From assembly GCA_013216015.1 (NCBI GenBank), contig JABSOI010000055.1:1-40276 (forward strand): 40,276 nucleotides of DNA. The letters are read 5' to 3'. Made by a program: the position numbers and the translations under genes. Under the pieces are notes generated by a model that worked only from the letters and a program-made list of their open reading frames with translations, was not told where the DNA came from and did no database searches. Positions 24,459 through 33,379 of the stretch are shown here, piece after piece; the stretch's first letter is position 1; each line of letters begins with the position of its first letter. This DNA comes from Alteromonadaceae bacterium (GTDB taxonomy: Bacteria; Pseudomonadota; Gammaproteobacteria; Enterobacterales; Alteromonadaceae).

Positions 24459-24615
24459 TACCCGTAATCATTCAATATGCAGGTTTTGAAGCGTTTTAAA
24501 AGATTATCTACTGCGTTGCTTTCATTCCCAATAGCCAGCTATTGCTCAATCAAGCGCCTTTTAGATAAACTTTTAAATTCACCTCAAATTCCTGCATCTT
24601 GAATGACCACGGGTA
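24459..24615 (+). mobile_element. 157-bp TA-flanked MITE, copy upstream of the lipase-like gene
   Basis: TACCCGTAATCATTCAATAT ... CATCTTGAATGACCACGGGTA with TA on each side; nearly identical to the copy at 11286. It ends 45 bases before the ATG at 24661, so it may supply or separate promoter elements. Confidence 0.85.
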
Positions 24616-24660
24616 TAGAACATCAATAGATGTTTTCAGCTCTAATTAAGGAAAATAAAA

Positions 24661-26730
24661 ATGAAAAATCAACCGATTAGAAATTTAATCACTCGTGGTA
24701 TTTGCGCAACATTTGTTGCAGCAACTGCGTTCGTTGCAATTAACCTACAAGCCGCTGATTTTAAGCACGTCGCCGTACCCCCAGAAAGTATCGATGCGCA
24801 ACAAATGAAGCAAGCCAATAAAAAGGGGTTATTTAGTCATTCAACCATGTTGCCAATTTATGCAAAATCAGCATCAATCGTTGACATTAACAGCCAAACA
24901 TTCTCACAAAAACTTTATCTTGATGGTACTAACAACAGCTCGGTCGTATTAATGACCCCTGATGCAGATAACTGGTTTATGAGTGTGTCCAACCCGAATG
25001 GCAAAATGGTATATGACGAGTTGGCCAGTACTGCCAAAGCTTTGCTTAGCGAAGACATAAAAGTGGGCCCACAAACATTTAAAGGCAAACAGCTTTTAAT
25101 TGAAAACCCAGTAAAAGGCGAGTGGACCGTTAAATTGACTCACAAAGGCAAAGCGGCTTCATTGATCGCCAATTCGAAGACTCAACAAGGGCGGGCAGAC
25201 AATGACGTTGCCGCCTACCTGTTGCACAAAGGGGACAGCGAATTTCAGTTATACTCATACCTTGATAATAACTTCACTACGCTTAACAGTGACATTAATT
25301 TGATTGCTTACATGGTTGACTCTACCTTGGATCGCGGTGAACGCCAAAAGATGCTGAAGAAAGAAGCCATAGTCGGTACTATCGACCAAGCTATTGCCAG
25401 CATTAAATCACCCTCAGGTGCACTATTTAAAATCAGGTTAAATGATGATGGTGTAAACGGCGATAAGGTAGCTAACGATGGTCAGTTTGGGGGGAAAATC
25501 CCTAGCAATGAAGTTGGTGTTTATACTAATCAGTTGCAAATTGAAGGTACGCGTCCTGATGGCAAGCCTTTCTCTCGCACCACTACTGATATTTATCCCG
25601 TTGCTGCGGTTTCATTCGAGTTTGCTAACAGGTCAGCTCAAATAAAATTGCTCAGTGATACCTCGGCTGTTTTGTCAGTGCCGGTCAAAAATCTAAATAA
25701 TAGCGACTCTGTCTTTATGTCTGCAGAACTCTGGGGGACTAATAGCGACGGTAAGTTGGTGTCAGCCGCTTGGATTGGCGGTATTGTCACGCCTAAAAAC
25801 GCTAATAAAAACACTATGTTGGATTTGTCTTTTGATACCCGTTGGTTGACTCGCGCAAAACTCATAGCCCCGTTTACGTTAAAATCTCTACGTATGCAAA
25901 ACGTTGAAAACAACGTGCCCATTGCCCAGCGTGATGAAATGAGCACCCGTTCAATGTTACCTAGCCAGTTGTTTGAATCAACCCTGGCCAGAGATATTAA
26001 CCGCACTATCACGCGCGATATGTTGATGGGTAAAGCCCCAGAGCGTAAAGGTGTTGTAACAACCAAGCTTGGCAGCGGCAGCAAGCTATTGCTCGTTCAC
26101 GGTTATTGTTCAGGACAGGCTTGGAATACTGGTCATTTCTCGGGTGCCACTGAGTTTAAAGACTATAACGTTAGCATTAGTCACGATACCTTCGCCCAAA
26201 GGGTTATTAATTTTGGTGCATCTTATAATTCCTACGGTATCGTTGCCCATAGTCAAGGCGGTGCAGCAGCCTTGACTATGTTTGCTAGATACTGGACTGG
26301 ATTGGATAACGCCACAGGTGGTCGTTTGATTCAATCTGTCGGTACGCCGTATCAGGGAACGGCATTAGCGGGTAATTTGGCCGCCCTTGGAGATGTGTTT
26401 GGTGTAGGTTGTGGTACTAATACCGACCTGACATATAGCGGTTCGTCTAACTGGTTAGCTACTATTCCATCATGGGCACGCACTGAAGTGGATTATTACA
26501 CCACGTCATTTGAAGACAAGTGGTATAGATATGATTACTGTCATTTGGCCACAGATTTGTTTCTGGACGACCCAGAAGATGGTACTACTGAAAAGTGGTC
26601 TGGTCAGTTGGTTGGTGGAACAAATAAGGGTCATAAAACTGGCCAGTGTCATACCGCTAGCATGAGAGACCCATCTCAAACTGCAGATACCAGTCGTAAT
26701 TCAATCATGAATTCAAACGCGGCGCGTTAA
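24661..26730 (+). CDS. Secreted lipase-fold protein, conditioned-medium-factor-like
   Basis: The 689-residue precursor has a Sec signal peptide (about 32 residues, ending LQA-AD). Residues 50-330 look like a beta-rich segment of the kind found in secreted peptidases. From about residue 475 an alpha/beta-hydrolase domain begins with LLLVHGYCSGQAWNTGHF; the nucleophile elbow is VAHSQGGAAAL with Ser531, and later blocks are VGTPYQGTALAG and GHKTGQCH with a candidate catalytic His. The layout resembles bacterial proteins annotated as homologues of Dictyostelium conditioned medium factor; that match is from memory and uncertain. Substrate unknown (lipid or ester likely by fold). AAGGA precedes the ATG. 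A strong terminator follows, so it is monocistronic. Confidence 0.65.
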   Translation: MKNQPIRNLITRGICATFVAATAFVAINLQAADFKHVAVPPESIDAQQMKQANKKGLFSHSTMLPIYAKSASIVDINSQTFSQKLYLDGTNNSSVVLMTPDADNWFMSVSNPNGKMVYDELASTAKALLSEDIKVGPQTFKGKQLLIENPVKGEWTVKLTHKGKAASLIANSKTQQGRADNDVAAYLLHKGDSEFQLYSYLDNNFTTLNSDINLIAYMVDSTLDRGERQKMLKKEAIVGTIDQAIASIKSPSGALFKIRLNDDGVNGDKVANDGQFGGKIPSNEVGVYTNQLQIEGTRPDGKPFSRTTTDIYPVAAVSFEFANRSAQIKLLSDTSAVLSVPVKNLNNSDSVFMSAELWGTNSDGKLVSAAWIGGIVTPKNANKNTMLDLSFDTRWLTRAKLIAPFTLKSLRMQNVENNVPIAQRDEMSTRSMLPSQLFESTLARDINRTITRDMLMGKAPERKGVVTTKLGSGSKLLLVHGYCSGQAWNTGHFSGATEFKDYNVSISHDTFAQRVINFGASYNSYGIVAHSQGGAAALTMFARYWTGLDNATGGRLIQSVGTPYQGTALAGNLAALGDVFGVGCGTNTDLTYSGSSNWLATIPSWARTEVDYYTTSFEDKWYRYDYCHLATDLFLDDPEDGTTEKWSGQLVGGTNKGHKTGQCHTASMRDPSQTADTSRNSIMNSNAAR

Positions 26731-26749
26731 AAATCTCGTAATAAGAAAA

Positions 26750-26780
26750 GGCGGTATATCAGAGTGATATACCGCCTTTT
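26750..26780 (+). terminator. Rho-independent terminator
   Basis: GGCGGTATATC and GATATACCGCC form a perfect 11-bp stem with a 5-base loop, followed by TTTT and preceded by AAAA, 19 bases after the stop of the lipase-like gene. It could work in both directions. Confidence 0.88.
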
Positions 26781-27102
26781 GATACCCTAAGTTTGTATGC
26801 TGATTCGCTGTAAAAGTACAAAATGCCAATAGTGCGTTTGATAGTGACGGTAGTCCATTAATATATCGACTTTTAGCACACAATAACAAGAAAGTCCCGT
26901 CTAAAAACTATCAGGGGTTGATCCGTTATTTATCGAAATATCTCGCATCACCGCCAATAGGCGTGTCAAGGATAACGGACTATAGCAACGGACAAGTGAA
27001 ATATTATTATAAATCACATCAAACAAAGGGCATTATCTACAAGATGTGAAGTGACGAATAGAACATATTATTAATTAAGAAATTACTGGATTTAAAAAGA
27101 AT
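26781..27102. other. Gap without a gene
   Basis: AT-rich, with no recognisable repeat beyond a CTATCAGGGGTTGATCCG stretch. It leads into the GH3 fragment and may hold its old promoter. Confidence 0.35.
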
Positions 27103-27357
27103 ATGTACTCGATACTTAACAATCCATCAGTAAAAGCAAAAGTTAATGAGCTACTGTCAAACATGACATTAGCTCAAAAAATAGGGCAAATGACACAAGC
27201 TGAGCGATTAAGTTGTACTCCCACTGAAGCAAAAAACTTTCATTTAGGCTCACTAATGTGTGGTGCAGGTTCTGTTCCCGGTAATAACAGGATTCAAGAT
27301 TGGCTTAAAATGGCTGATAATACCAATTGTATTAAGTTAGTGGTCAGGGTTCGATGA
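27103..27357 (+). pseudogene. GH3 beta-glucosidase N-terminal fragment
   Basis: The 84-residue frame reads VKAKVNELLSNMTLAQKIGQ, then MTQAERLSCTPTEAKNFHLG, SLMCGAGSVPGNN and IQDWLKMADN. This is the start of a glycoside hydrolase family 3 domain (LL--MTL-EKIGQM-Q-E ... G-l--G-GS-PG-N). GH3 enzymes are 600-850 residues; here the frame ends after the first alpha/beta unit and no further GH3 sequence is seen downstream. The catalytic Asp region is missing. It is a remnant, probably of a beta-glucosidase once linked to the sugar genes at 18.5-24 kb. Confidence 0.8.
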
Positions 27358-27464
27358 GGAAAAATTTTCAAGAGCACAGTTTTTTTGTTCCAGACAAAAA
27401 CTAACTAAGTACTTACATCGACGTGCATGGATGCACCATTTTAATTAAGCTTATTTGTAGTAGC

Positions 27465-27938
27465 TTATTCTAATGGGTTGGCTAAAACCTTTTGCATTAA
27501 TACGTTATTGGTAGATATATCTATTGTTTCGATAGTTTGCCAACCAAGTTTGTTGTACCAGTTTTCTACGGTCTCTGTAGAGAGATATACAGCGGTAAAA
27601 CCTTGAGATTTTGCATGAGCGACAACAGTATTAACTAGCATAGAGCCTAAACCAAGTTCTCTAAAACCAGGTAATACATATAAACCTGCAAGACAGGGCT
27701 CGTAGTTACCGGTATCAAAGTCTTTATCTATAAAATGCACTGACCCAACAGGTTCACCATTATATAAGGCAACGAATGTGGTAAATACACCATCTTCTTG
27801 AATATGACTATTCAAAATTTTGTTTAATTCGTCATTCGTTGAGTCTGGCTCTTGCCACCATTCTCGATAACACCAGTCTAAGACCGGAAGTAATAAACTT
27901 GGGTTACCAAATATTTTTATAACTGATAGATTATGCAA
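27465..27938 (-). CDS. GNAT-family N-acetyltransferase
   Basis: The 157-residue protein is a complete GNAT fold. It has the core strand pair (FTTFVALYNGEPVGSVHFID), the acetyl-CoA loop in FRELGLGSMLVNTVVAHAKS (the R-x-x-G-x-G/A motif is present as RELGLG), and a C-terminal strand (YNKLGWQTIETI) typical of the family. Substrate unknown. The preferred start is a TTG at 27938, five bases after a strong AAGGAAG; no ATG is suitably placed. A MITE with a 6-bp target duplication lies directly upstream, and attC-like sites follow in the neighbouring genes, so it may have arrived as a cassette. Confidence 0.85.
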   Translation of the reverse strand: MHNLSVIKIFGNPSLLLPVLDWCYREWWQEPDSTNDELNKILNSHIQEDGVFTTFVALYNGEPVGSVHFIDKDFDTGNYEPCLAGLYVLPGFRELGLGSMLVNTVVAHAKSQGFTAVYLSTETVENWYNKLGWQTIETIDISTNNVLMQKVLANPLE

Positions 27939-27959
27939 AATTACTTCCTTGATTAACTA

Positions 27960-28144
27960 ACCTGAATTCGGGATAAGCAGCACTTGCTCAACACTTCCTT
28001 TTTGCCGATTCTCTGCGTTAAAACAATGATAATCGAAAAAATGAAGCATTGATTGAGTATCAAAGAGTATGAATTACATTCTCTTCATCTATTAACATAT
28101 TGATTTTAAATGACTATCAAGTACTCATCATCCCAAATTCAGGT
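27960..28144. mobile_element. 185-bp MITE with 6-bp target duplication
   Basis: ACCTGAATTCGGGAT at the left is inverted at the right as ATCCCAAATTCAGGT (one mismatch in 15), and TAACTA stands on both sides (27954-27959 and 28145-28150). The clear duplication shows a true transposition event. No coding sequence inside. Confidence 0.8.
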
Positions 28145-28150
28145 TAACTA

Positions 28151-28265
28151 AACACTGACATCGAACGCTTTGCTGATGTGAGAAGCCAAATCGGACGGAA
28201 TTTTTGCGTTGTTTGAATAAAGCATGACAACTTTAGCACAATCCGATTAAGCAACTTTGTTAGGT
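28151..28265 (-). other. attC-like site after the DUF1059-like gene
   Basis: On the minus strand, ATACACCTAACAAAGTTGC follows the gene; ACCTAAC fits the R'' core and pairs with the GTTAGGT upstream of the same gene. A ~110-bp partly self-complementary stretch (AATCGGA ... TCCGATT) follows. A clean R' box at the far end is not visible. Confidence 0.35.
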
Positions 28266-28308
28266 GTATGTGTGAGTTCCATAGCAAAGAATTAAAGAAC
28301 TTAAAACC

Positions 28309-28545
28309 TCAATCTTCTGACAAAGATTTATATTCACTTTTCTTATTTTCAAACCAATCATGCATGGCCTCAGGCTTTTGCATAAGTTCCTGCATAGCAC
28401 TCATTGCATCAAGATGTAACTTGTCTTGCGCTTGATACATTTCCATACCGTGTTTCTTGCTCAATTCAACAATCTCTTCAAAAGTATTTGCTTGGAATTC
28501 TTTTTCGCAGGCACCACCGAGTTGTTTGCATGTCATTGTTTTCAT
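28309..28545 (-). CDS. DUF1059-like small protein
   Basis: From the ATG at 28545 (GGAGAG five bases upstream; an in-frame TTG at 28557 is inside that site) the product is 78 residues: MKTMTCKQLGGACEKEFQAN, then TFEEIVELSKKHGMEMYQAQ, and a helical tail ending KSEYKSLSED. The CKQLGGAC pattern with two cysteines and the 'TFEE---LSKKHG-EM' helix match the DUF1059 group of small cytosolic proteins. Function unknown; the Cys pair could bind metal or be redox active (inference). It is flanked on both sides by inverted GTTAGGTGTAT motifs, which is the arrangement of an integron gene cassette. Confidence 0.75.
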   Translation of the reverse strand: MKTMTCKQLGGACEKEFQANTFEEIVELSKKHGMEMYQAQDKLHLDAMSAMQELMQKPEAMHDWFENKKSEYKSLSED

Positions 28546-28576
28546 AAATCTCTCCAAATTTGAATATATTTAATAC

Positions 28577-28695
28577 ACCTAACAGCTTATTTAGTGCACA
28601 CTTTGGTTTCAACCGTCGACAATTTCATTGATAATTTATCATGCACCACATATTTTATAGTACATTGAGTAAGTTATCAGCAAACTTTGTTATAT
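28577..28695 (-). other. attC-like site between the TPR and DUF1059-like genes
   Basis: Read on the minus strand it starts ATATAACAAAGTTTGC after the TPR gene and ends AAGCTGTTAGGTGTAT before the DUF1059-like gene. GTTAGGT fits R'; ATATAAC is an imperfect R''. AACAAAGTT recurs at about 28250, 28683 and 29333, i.e. once per gene. Confidence 0.35.
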
Positions 28696-28703
28696 TCAAA
28701 TTT

Positions 28704-29123
28704 TTATGAGTGCTTTAATTTTTCCAATAAGTCATGAATTTCAGCTTTTAATTCTTTATCAACAATTTTATTACAACTGATTTTAGCTTTTTCTAAATGC
28801 TCAATAGCACTTGTTTTATCACCTAACTCAACTTTGAGAGCCGCGATTGAAAAACCAATAGATGAACGGAAATCTTTAGAGTTAATCGCTTCAGCCTTGA
28901 CTAAGGCTTGTTCATAAATAGTAATAGCTAATGCTAAATCATCGGTAAAATCAGCAAGCGTTTCCCACTGTACGGGATGGTCTTTATCCGTATTTTCATT
29001 ATCTTCACAGAGTTGCTTTAATTCTAAATAATAACCATCGAATCTCGTTTGATTTTGTTCTTGCGCAGCCGTCATTAAGCTATCAGTGAGTGAAAGCACT
29101 CTCTTGTATATTTTGGTATTCAT
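28704..29123 (-). CDS. TPR-like helical protein
   Basis: The 139-residue acidic, all-helical protein has TPR-type spacing: LADFTDDLALAITIYEQALV and then SIGFSIAALKVELGDKTSAI with EHLEKAKISC, i.e. two repeats of the A--L---G----A---- type. No signal peptide or membrane segment. TPR proteins mediate protein-protein contact; no partner can be named. It is likely a cassette gene together with the DUF1059-like one. The ATG at 29123 follows AAGGCC, a moderate ribosome-binding site. Confidence 0.65.
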   Translation of the reverse strand: MNTKIYKRVLSLTDSLMTAAQEQNQTRFDGYYLELKQLCEDNENTDKDHPVQWETLADFTDDLALAITIYEQALVKAEAINSKDFRSSIGFSIAALKVELGDKTSAIEHLEKAKISCNKIVDKELKAEIHDLLEKLKHS

Positions 29124-29344
29124 GTTGTGGCCTTATCAATTATGGTTAACGAAGAATCAAGCGATGATTATAGTGCTTTTGCAACAACTAAACAGAAACT
29201 TAGTCACATACTTAGTCACATAGATGATTCGATGTGCCCCTGCTTTCTTTGTTTATATTTGCTGGGGGAGATATGTATCAGATTCATTAGAAAATTTATG
29301 GCGAAACATTTAAGGATAATGTCTTTTGCGCGAACTTTGTTATT

Positions 29345-30712
29345 CTAAAGAAGCAATGATTTTTTAATGCCTGTTAATTCATGCGGATCATTAACATTAA
29401 CAACAACCAAATCAAAGGCAGTCATATCAGCTTGATGGACACCATTACTCACACTGATCACTATATTTAAAGTGGGTCCTACATCATAATTATCCGCCTG
29501 CCTGAAAGTTCACCGCTGATTTGATTGAAAACAGTCTAATCGGGTTGTTTCATAATACTCAATGATATCGTTGCAAGGTAGCCAGAGTATATCACTTGTG
29601 GTATGAACTATAAGCACTATATTGATCGATACTAGTTAACGGGCTACCTGAAATAGTTGGTACGGTATTAGGAATTAACGGTTCTGTATCCTTAATACCG
29701 TCACCATCGGTATCATTAATGCGTGCAGGGTAGCCACTTGATATTATTCAACATTACTTAAACCATCACCATCGTTATCCATTCCTGTTTTGTACAGTCG
29801 AAAAACGAAAGTTCCTTTATCTAAACCACCAGCTCCATTTTGAACAATTATTTGTGAAGAACTCCCATCATTTGTAACCCTAAGTACTGTCTTAGAGTTA
29901 TTAACAAGAAAGTGATCGTCACCGTCTTTCATCATACCTGTTGGACCACTAATCTTCATAAGCATTTGCTTAAATTCACCATTAGCAGAATCGAATACAA
30001 AAACGCTATTACTGCGCTCAGCAGATACCACAATTTCCTGATCACGTAATATGATAGTTCTTGGGGCATTTAAGCCTCCAGTTTGAGCAGCAACAACCGT
30101 AGTAACGTCTTTAGTCTTCAGGTTTATTTTTATAATATTATCGCTGTAGTACCCTGGTATAAATAAATGTCCGTCATCACTTATTACCATACCCGCATCA
30201 ATGCCTTTAATAAAACTGTTATTTGCAGCAAGCATTTCATCAACAATCGTCCAGGATTGTGTATTAATTTTAACAACAGAGTTTAAGCTAAAACTCGCTG
30301 CATACATAAAACCATCTTTATCAATAACCGCACCAGTAGGATTAGTGATAAAGTTTTGTTCCACTTCTGCTGTGGCCGGATCATTACCCATAATCACTGA
30401 ACCAACTGACAATGTTTCACGGTCGAATTTTAATAACCGGCTATTCAATTCACTGACAACAAGTAAGTCTCCATCAGGTGCCTGAAGAATACCCAGTGGC
30501 CCATCAATTAAATTTTGGCTGTCAAGATCACGAATATACTCCCCACTGCAACCGTCATATATTTTGACATTATTTTTAGTCCAACTACTCACCAGTAATA
30601 ATGAAGTGCAATCTGCGTCTCCCAAATTTGGTGTCAACGTTGGCTCTTGTACTGCAAATAAATTGGTATGAGCAAACAAAGTTGCTATTAAGGCTGTTTT
30701 CAATTTTAACAT
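29345..30712 (-). pseudogene. Secreted beta-propeller protein with decayed calcium-binding/cadherin-like tail
   Basis: An intact 5' part (30712 to 29744) encodes a signal peptide (MLKLKTALIATLFAHTNLFA) and an NHL/SMP-30-like propeller (GPLGILQAPDGDLLVVSELN, NPTGAVIDKDGFMYAASFS, APRTIILRDQEIVVSAERSN). At the end it enters a thrombospondin-type calcium repeat (DNDGDGLSNVE) and stops. In the next frame the sequence continues ARINDTDGDGIKDTEPLIPN and, after more lesions, DVGPTLNIVISVSNGVHQAD and FDLVVVNVNDPHELTG, which is a cadherin/Ig-like repeat end. The original protein was therefore longer, with at least two calcium repeats and a cadherin-like domain. The remaining 322-residue part might still be secreted. 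It is divergent from the CadC-like regulator gene. AAGGA precedes the ATG. Confidence 0.8.
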
Positions 30713-30854
30713 GATAAGTTTTCCTTATTATTTGTTAGTTGTTACTTAGTACTTAGTTATTGTTAAATATTGAACTCACCTTAAAACCACAGAGAAACAT
30801 TTACCTTCCAATTACTTCTTTTTTATATCCACAAAACTTCCTTTTCCCTATATA

Positions 30855-30902
30855 ATGCTGTTTTTTATGCTGTTTTTGATGCTGTTTTTGATGCTGTTTT
30901 AT
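30855..30902. repeat. 12-bp tandem repeat in the regulator's leader
   Basis: Four head-to-tail units of ATGCTGTTTTT(T/G), the last one two bases short, end 22 bases before the regulator's ATG. Such arrays change length by slippage and could tune the divergent promoters. Confidence 0.85.
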
Positions 30903-30923
30903 TATTCACAGATTAGTTAAACT

Positions 30924-33305
30924 ATGAAAGCAAAGTTTTCTTCGGCAATAGAAACAAGCTGCCAATTTGGCGATTGGTTATTTGATCCCGTTGATGGACA
31001 GTTAAAATCCGGCCAAAAGAACTTAAGATTGCAACCAAGATTGTCTAAGTTACTGTCTGTATTAGTTGCTAACGTCAACGTTTTACTCACCAGAGAAGAA
31101 TTAATTGATATTTTATGGCCTGATAAGTCTGTAAATGACGATGCATTATCACGCTGCATAGCTGAACTTAGATCGGCATTAGGTGACAATCGAACGTCAC
31201 CCATCTACATAGAAACGATCCCCAAGAAAGGTTATCGTTTTATCAAACCACTTTCTCTTAAACCTGATAGTGTTAAACCTGATAGTGTTAAACTTGATAG
31301 TGCAAAAGCCGATAGCGTTAAACCTGATAGCGCTAAACCTTTCAGTGTTCAAACGGATAACACTAAACCCATTAATGTTATATCCGATAAAAAATCATCC
31401 TACCGCCCCACAGTACTCGCGCTGGGCTTAGTATTATTCACTGCAATATTTTTCTCGATAATAAAAGACGATGATTCAATTAATTTAAAAGATCCATCAA
31501 CACGCTTGAAAAGTGCTTTAAACGCAGCTATTCGCGTAACAGCAGATACCGAACTAGAGCACCAACCGGAGTTATCCAACCGTGGGGATAAAATTGCATT
31601 TTCAGTAGTGCAAAATAATCGCATGATTGTAAGGGGGCTAAGTACTGGGGGCGCCTTAGTGTATGAAATAAAAGATTCTGATCATCACCTGTATTCCGCA
31701 ACATTCTCTGATGATGACCAATCAATTTTACTTGCCGGTATTAATCAAGAAAAATGCACAATTTTTCTGTATATACCCGTGGTCATTCAAGATGCGGGAA
31801 TTTGAGGTGAATTTGAAAGTTTATCTAAAAGGCGCTTGATTGAGCAATAGCGGGCTATTGGGATTGAAAGCAACGTAGTAGATAATCTTTTAAAACGCTT
31901 CAAAACCTGCATTTTGAATGATTACGGGTATAAGTTACCTTCTTTGCAAAGAGAAAACATGGGGGATTGTACTGCGCCTAATTTATCAGGACTTTTTGAC
32001 TGGTCACCTGACGGTAATAACTTTTCCTATGTCAAAAAAAGTAAAAATAACAACGAAACTGCGATTTGGAGTTATAGCTTTGACACAAAACAACATGTTC
32101 AGATAACTGAACCTGTCGGTATAAATATTTTCGACACCCGTCCAAAATATTCTCCCGACGGCAAAAAGTTAGGTTTTACCCGTGGCACACAATCGATCCG
32201 AAATATATACCTGAAAGAAATCAATTCACAGCTTGAAGCCAAACCTATAACCAATAGCCGAAGTTTTATTACCAGTTTTAATTGGCTAAACAACACAAAC
32301 TATCTTGTTTTTGACAGCAATGAGCTGGGAGACAGAAACCTGTGGTTACTCGATATTAATAACAATAAACAAGAGTTACTGGGTGCGAGGGATGCGCTGT
32401 ACCCTTCTCTCAATAAAAACAACTCACTATTGGCATTTCAGGAAATACGATATAACGCCAATATCTGGAGTATCGATTTAACTGATAACAACAGTTTGCC
32501 AGACAGGATCATTCAATCGATAAAATACAACAATTTCCCGGTATTTTCTCCTGACGGTAAACAAATTGCGTTTGTAAGCAATCGACAGGGAAAATCTGCA
32601 ATTTGGCTTTATTCAATAGAAACGAAGAAACAAACTAAATTACTGGCAATACCAAAACTAGACCTGTTAACACCAAACTGGTCTGGTGACGGACGAAAAC
32701 TATTAGTAAGCAGCAGAGGACCAGATGGTTACCGTTGTTATCAGATAGACCTGGAAAATAACGAATTACAAGTAATATCAGCAATAAAACCCGCACACTA
32801 CGGATGCATTTATTCTGACCAAGGAGATATTTTTGCCATTTCTAAAGAACCTTCTGAAATATCAAAGTTGCTAAAACTTAATTTAGCAGGTGAAGTTAAA
32901 GCCCTTACCAAATTGGGTGTTGCCCGCATTCAAGTAACCAATTTTAACCGGATAATTTATTCATTAACTGATGAAGACGGACTTTACTCAATGGACTTTT
33001 ATGGTCAAAATAAACGGACCATATTGGAAGGATTTAGCCATAAGCTTGATGAACATTGGGCCGTGCAAGGTGCCTATCTTTATTATCCTAAATTGGACGT
33101 GAAATCTTCAGAAACGTCACCTGAAACAAGAGGCATATGGAAACGTAATTTACACTCTGGCGAAGAAGAAATGGTGACCAAAGAGTTACCTTCAGCAATA
33201 GGATTAACATTGAATGTCAATCCAGCTCATTCTCAACTGGTTATCAGCCGAACTGATAGCAGGGTGTCTGATATTTATTTGGCTGAAATAACGGAAAAAA
33301 ATTAG
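30924..33305 (+). pseudogene. CadC/ToxR-like transmembrane regulator with TolB propeller, split by a MITE
   Basis: The 5' part encodes a winged-helix DNA-binding domain (residues 13-108: WLFDPVDGQLKSGQKNLRLQ, LLTREELIDILWPDKSVNDD, PKKGYRF), a 5-residue repeat linker (KPDSV type, about 112-150), one membrane segment (VLALGLVLFTAIFFSII, about 164-180) and the start of a periplasmic propeller. At 31774 a 157-bp MITE adds a stop (TGA at 31803). The 3' part (31914 on) continues the propeller with TolB/WD-like blades (FDWSPDGNNFSYVKK, RPKYSPDGKKLGFTR, FSPDGKQIAFVSNRQ). Removing the MITE and one TA joins the halves in frame as IFLYKLPSLQRENMG, giving about 740 residues. It would sense a periplasmic signal and control nearby genes. 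The present split form should not signal. Confidence 0.9.
31774..31930 (-). mobile_element. 157-bp TA-flanked MITE inside the regulator gene
   Basis: TACCCGTGGTCATTCAAGAT ... TGAATGATTACGGGTA with TA at 31772 and 31931. Same length as the copies at 11286 and 24459, in the opposite orientation. Element plus one TA is 159 bp, a multiple of three, but it carries two in-frame stops in this orientation. Confidence 0.92.
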
Positions 33306-33311
33306 GATTAG

Positions 33312-33357
33312 TTGTTAACAAGGCTATTCATAAGACCATTAATAGCCTTCTTAACAA
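33312..33357. terminator. Long hairpin between convergent genes
   Basis: TTGTTAACAAGGCTATT and AATAGCCTTCTTAACAA pair over 17 bases with two mismatches and a 12-base loop, between the stops of the regulator and the LVIVD gene. It probably terminates both transcripts. Confidence 0.75.
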
Positions 33358-33379
33358 GACAAAGTGCACTGATTCGGGG

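Noticed and set aside
25638-26084. 148-residue antisense frame in the lipase-like gene
   Set aside because: It lies wholly inside an intact coding region and has no start signal or family resemblance.
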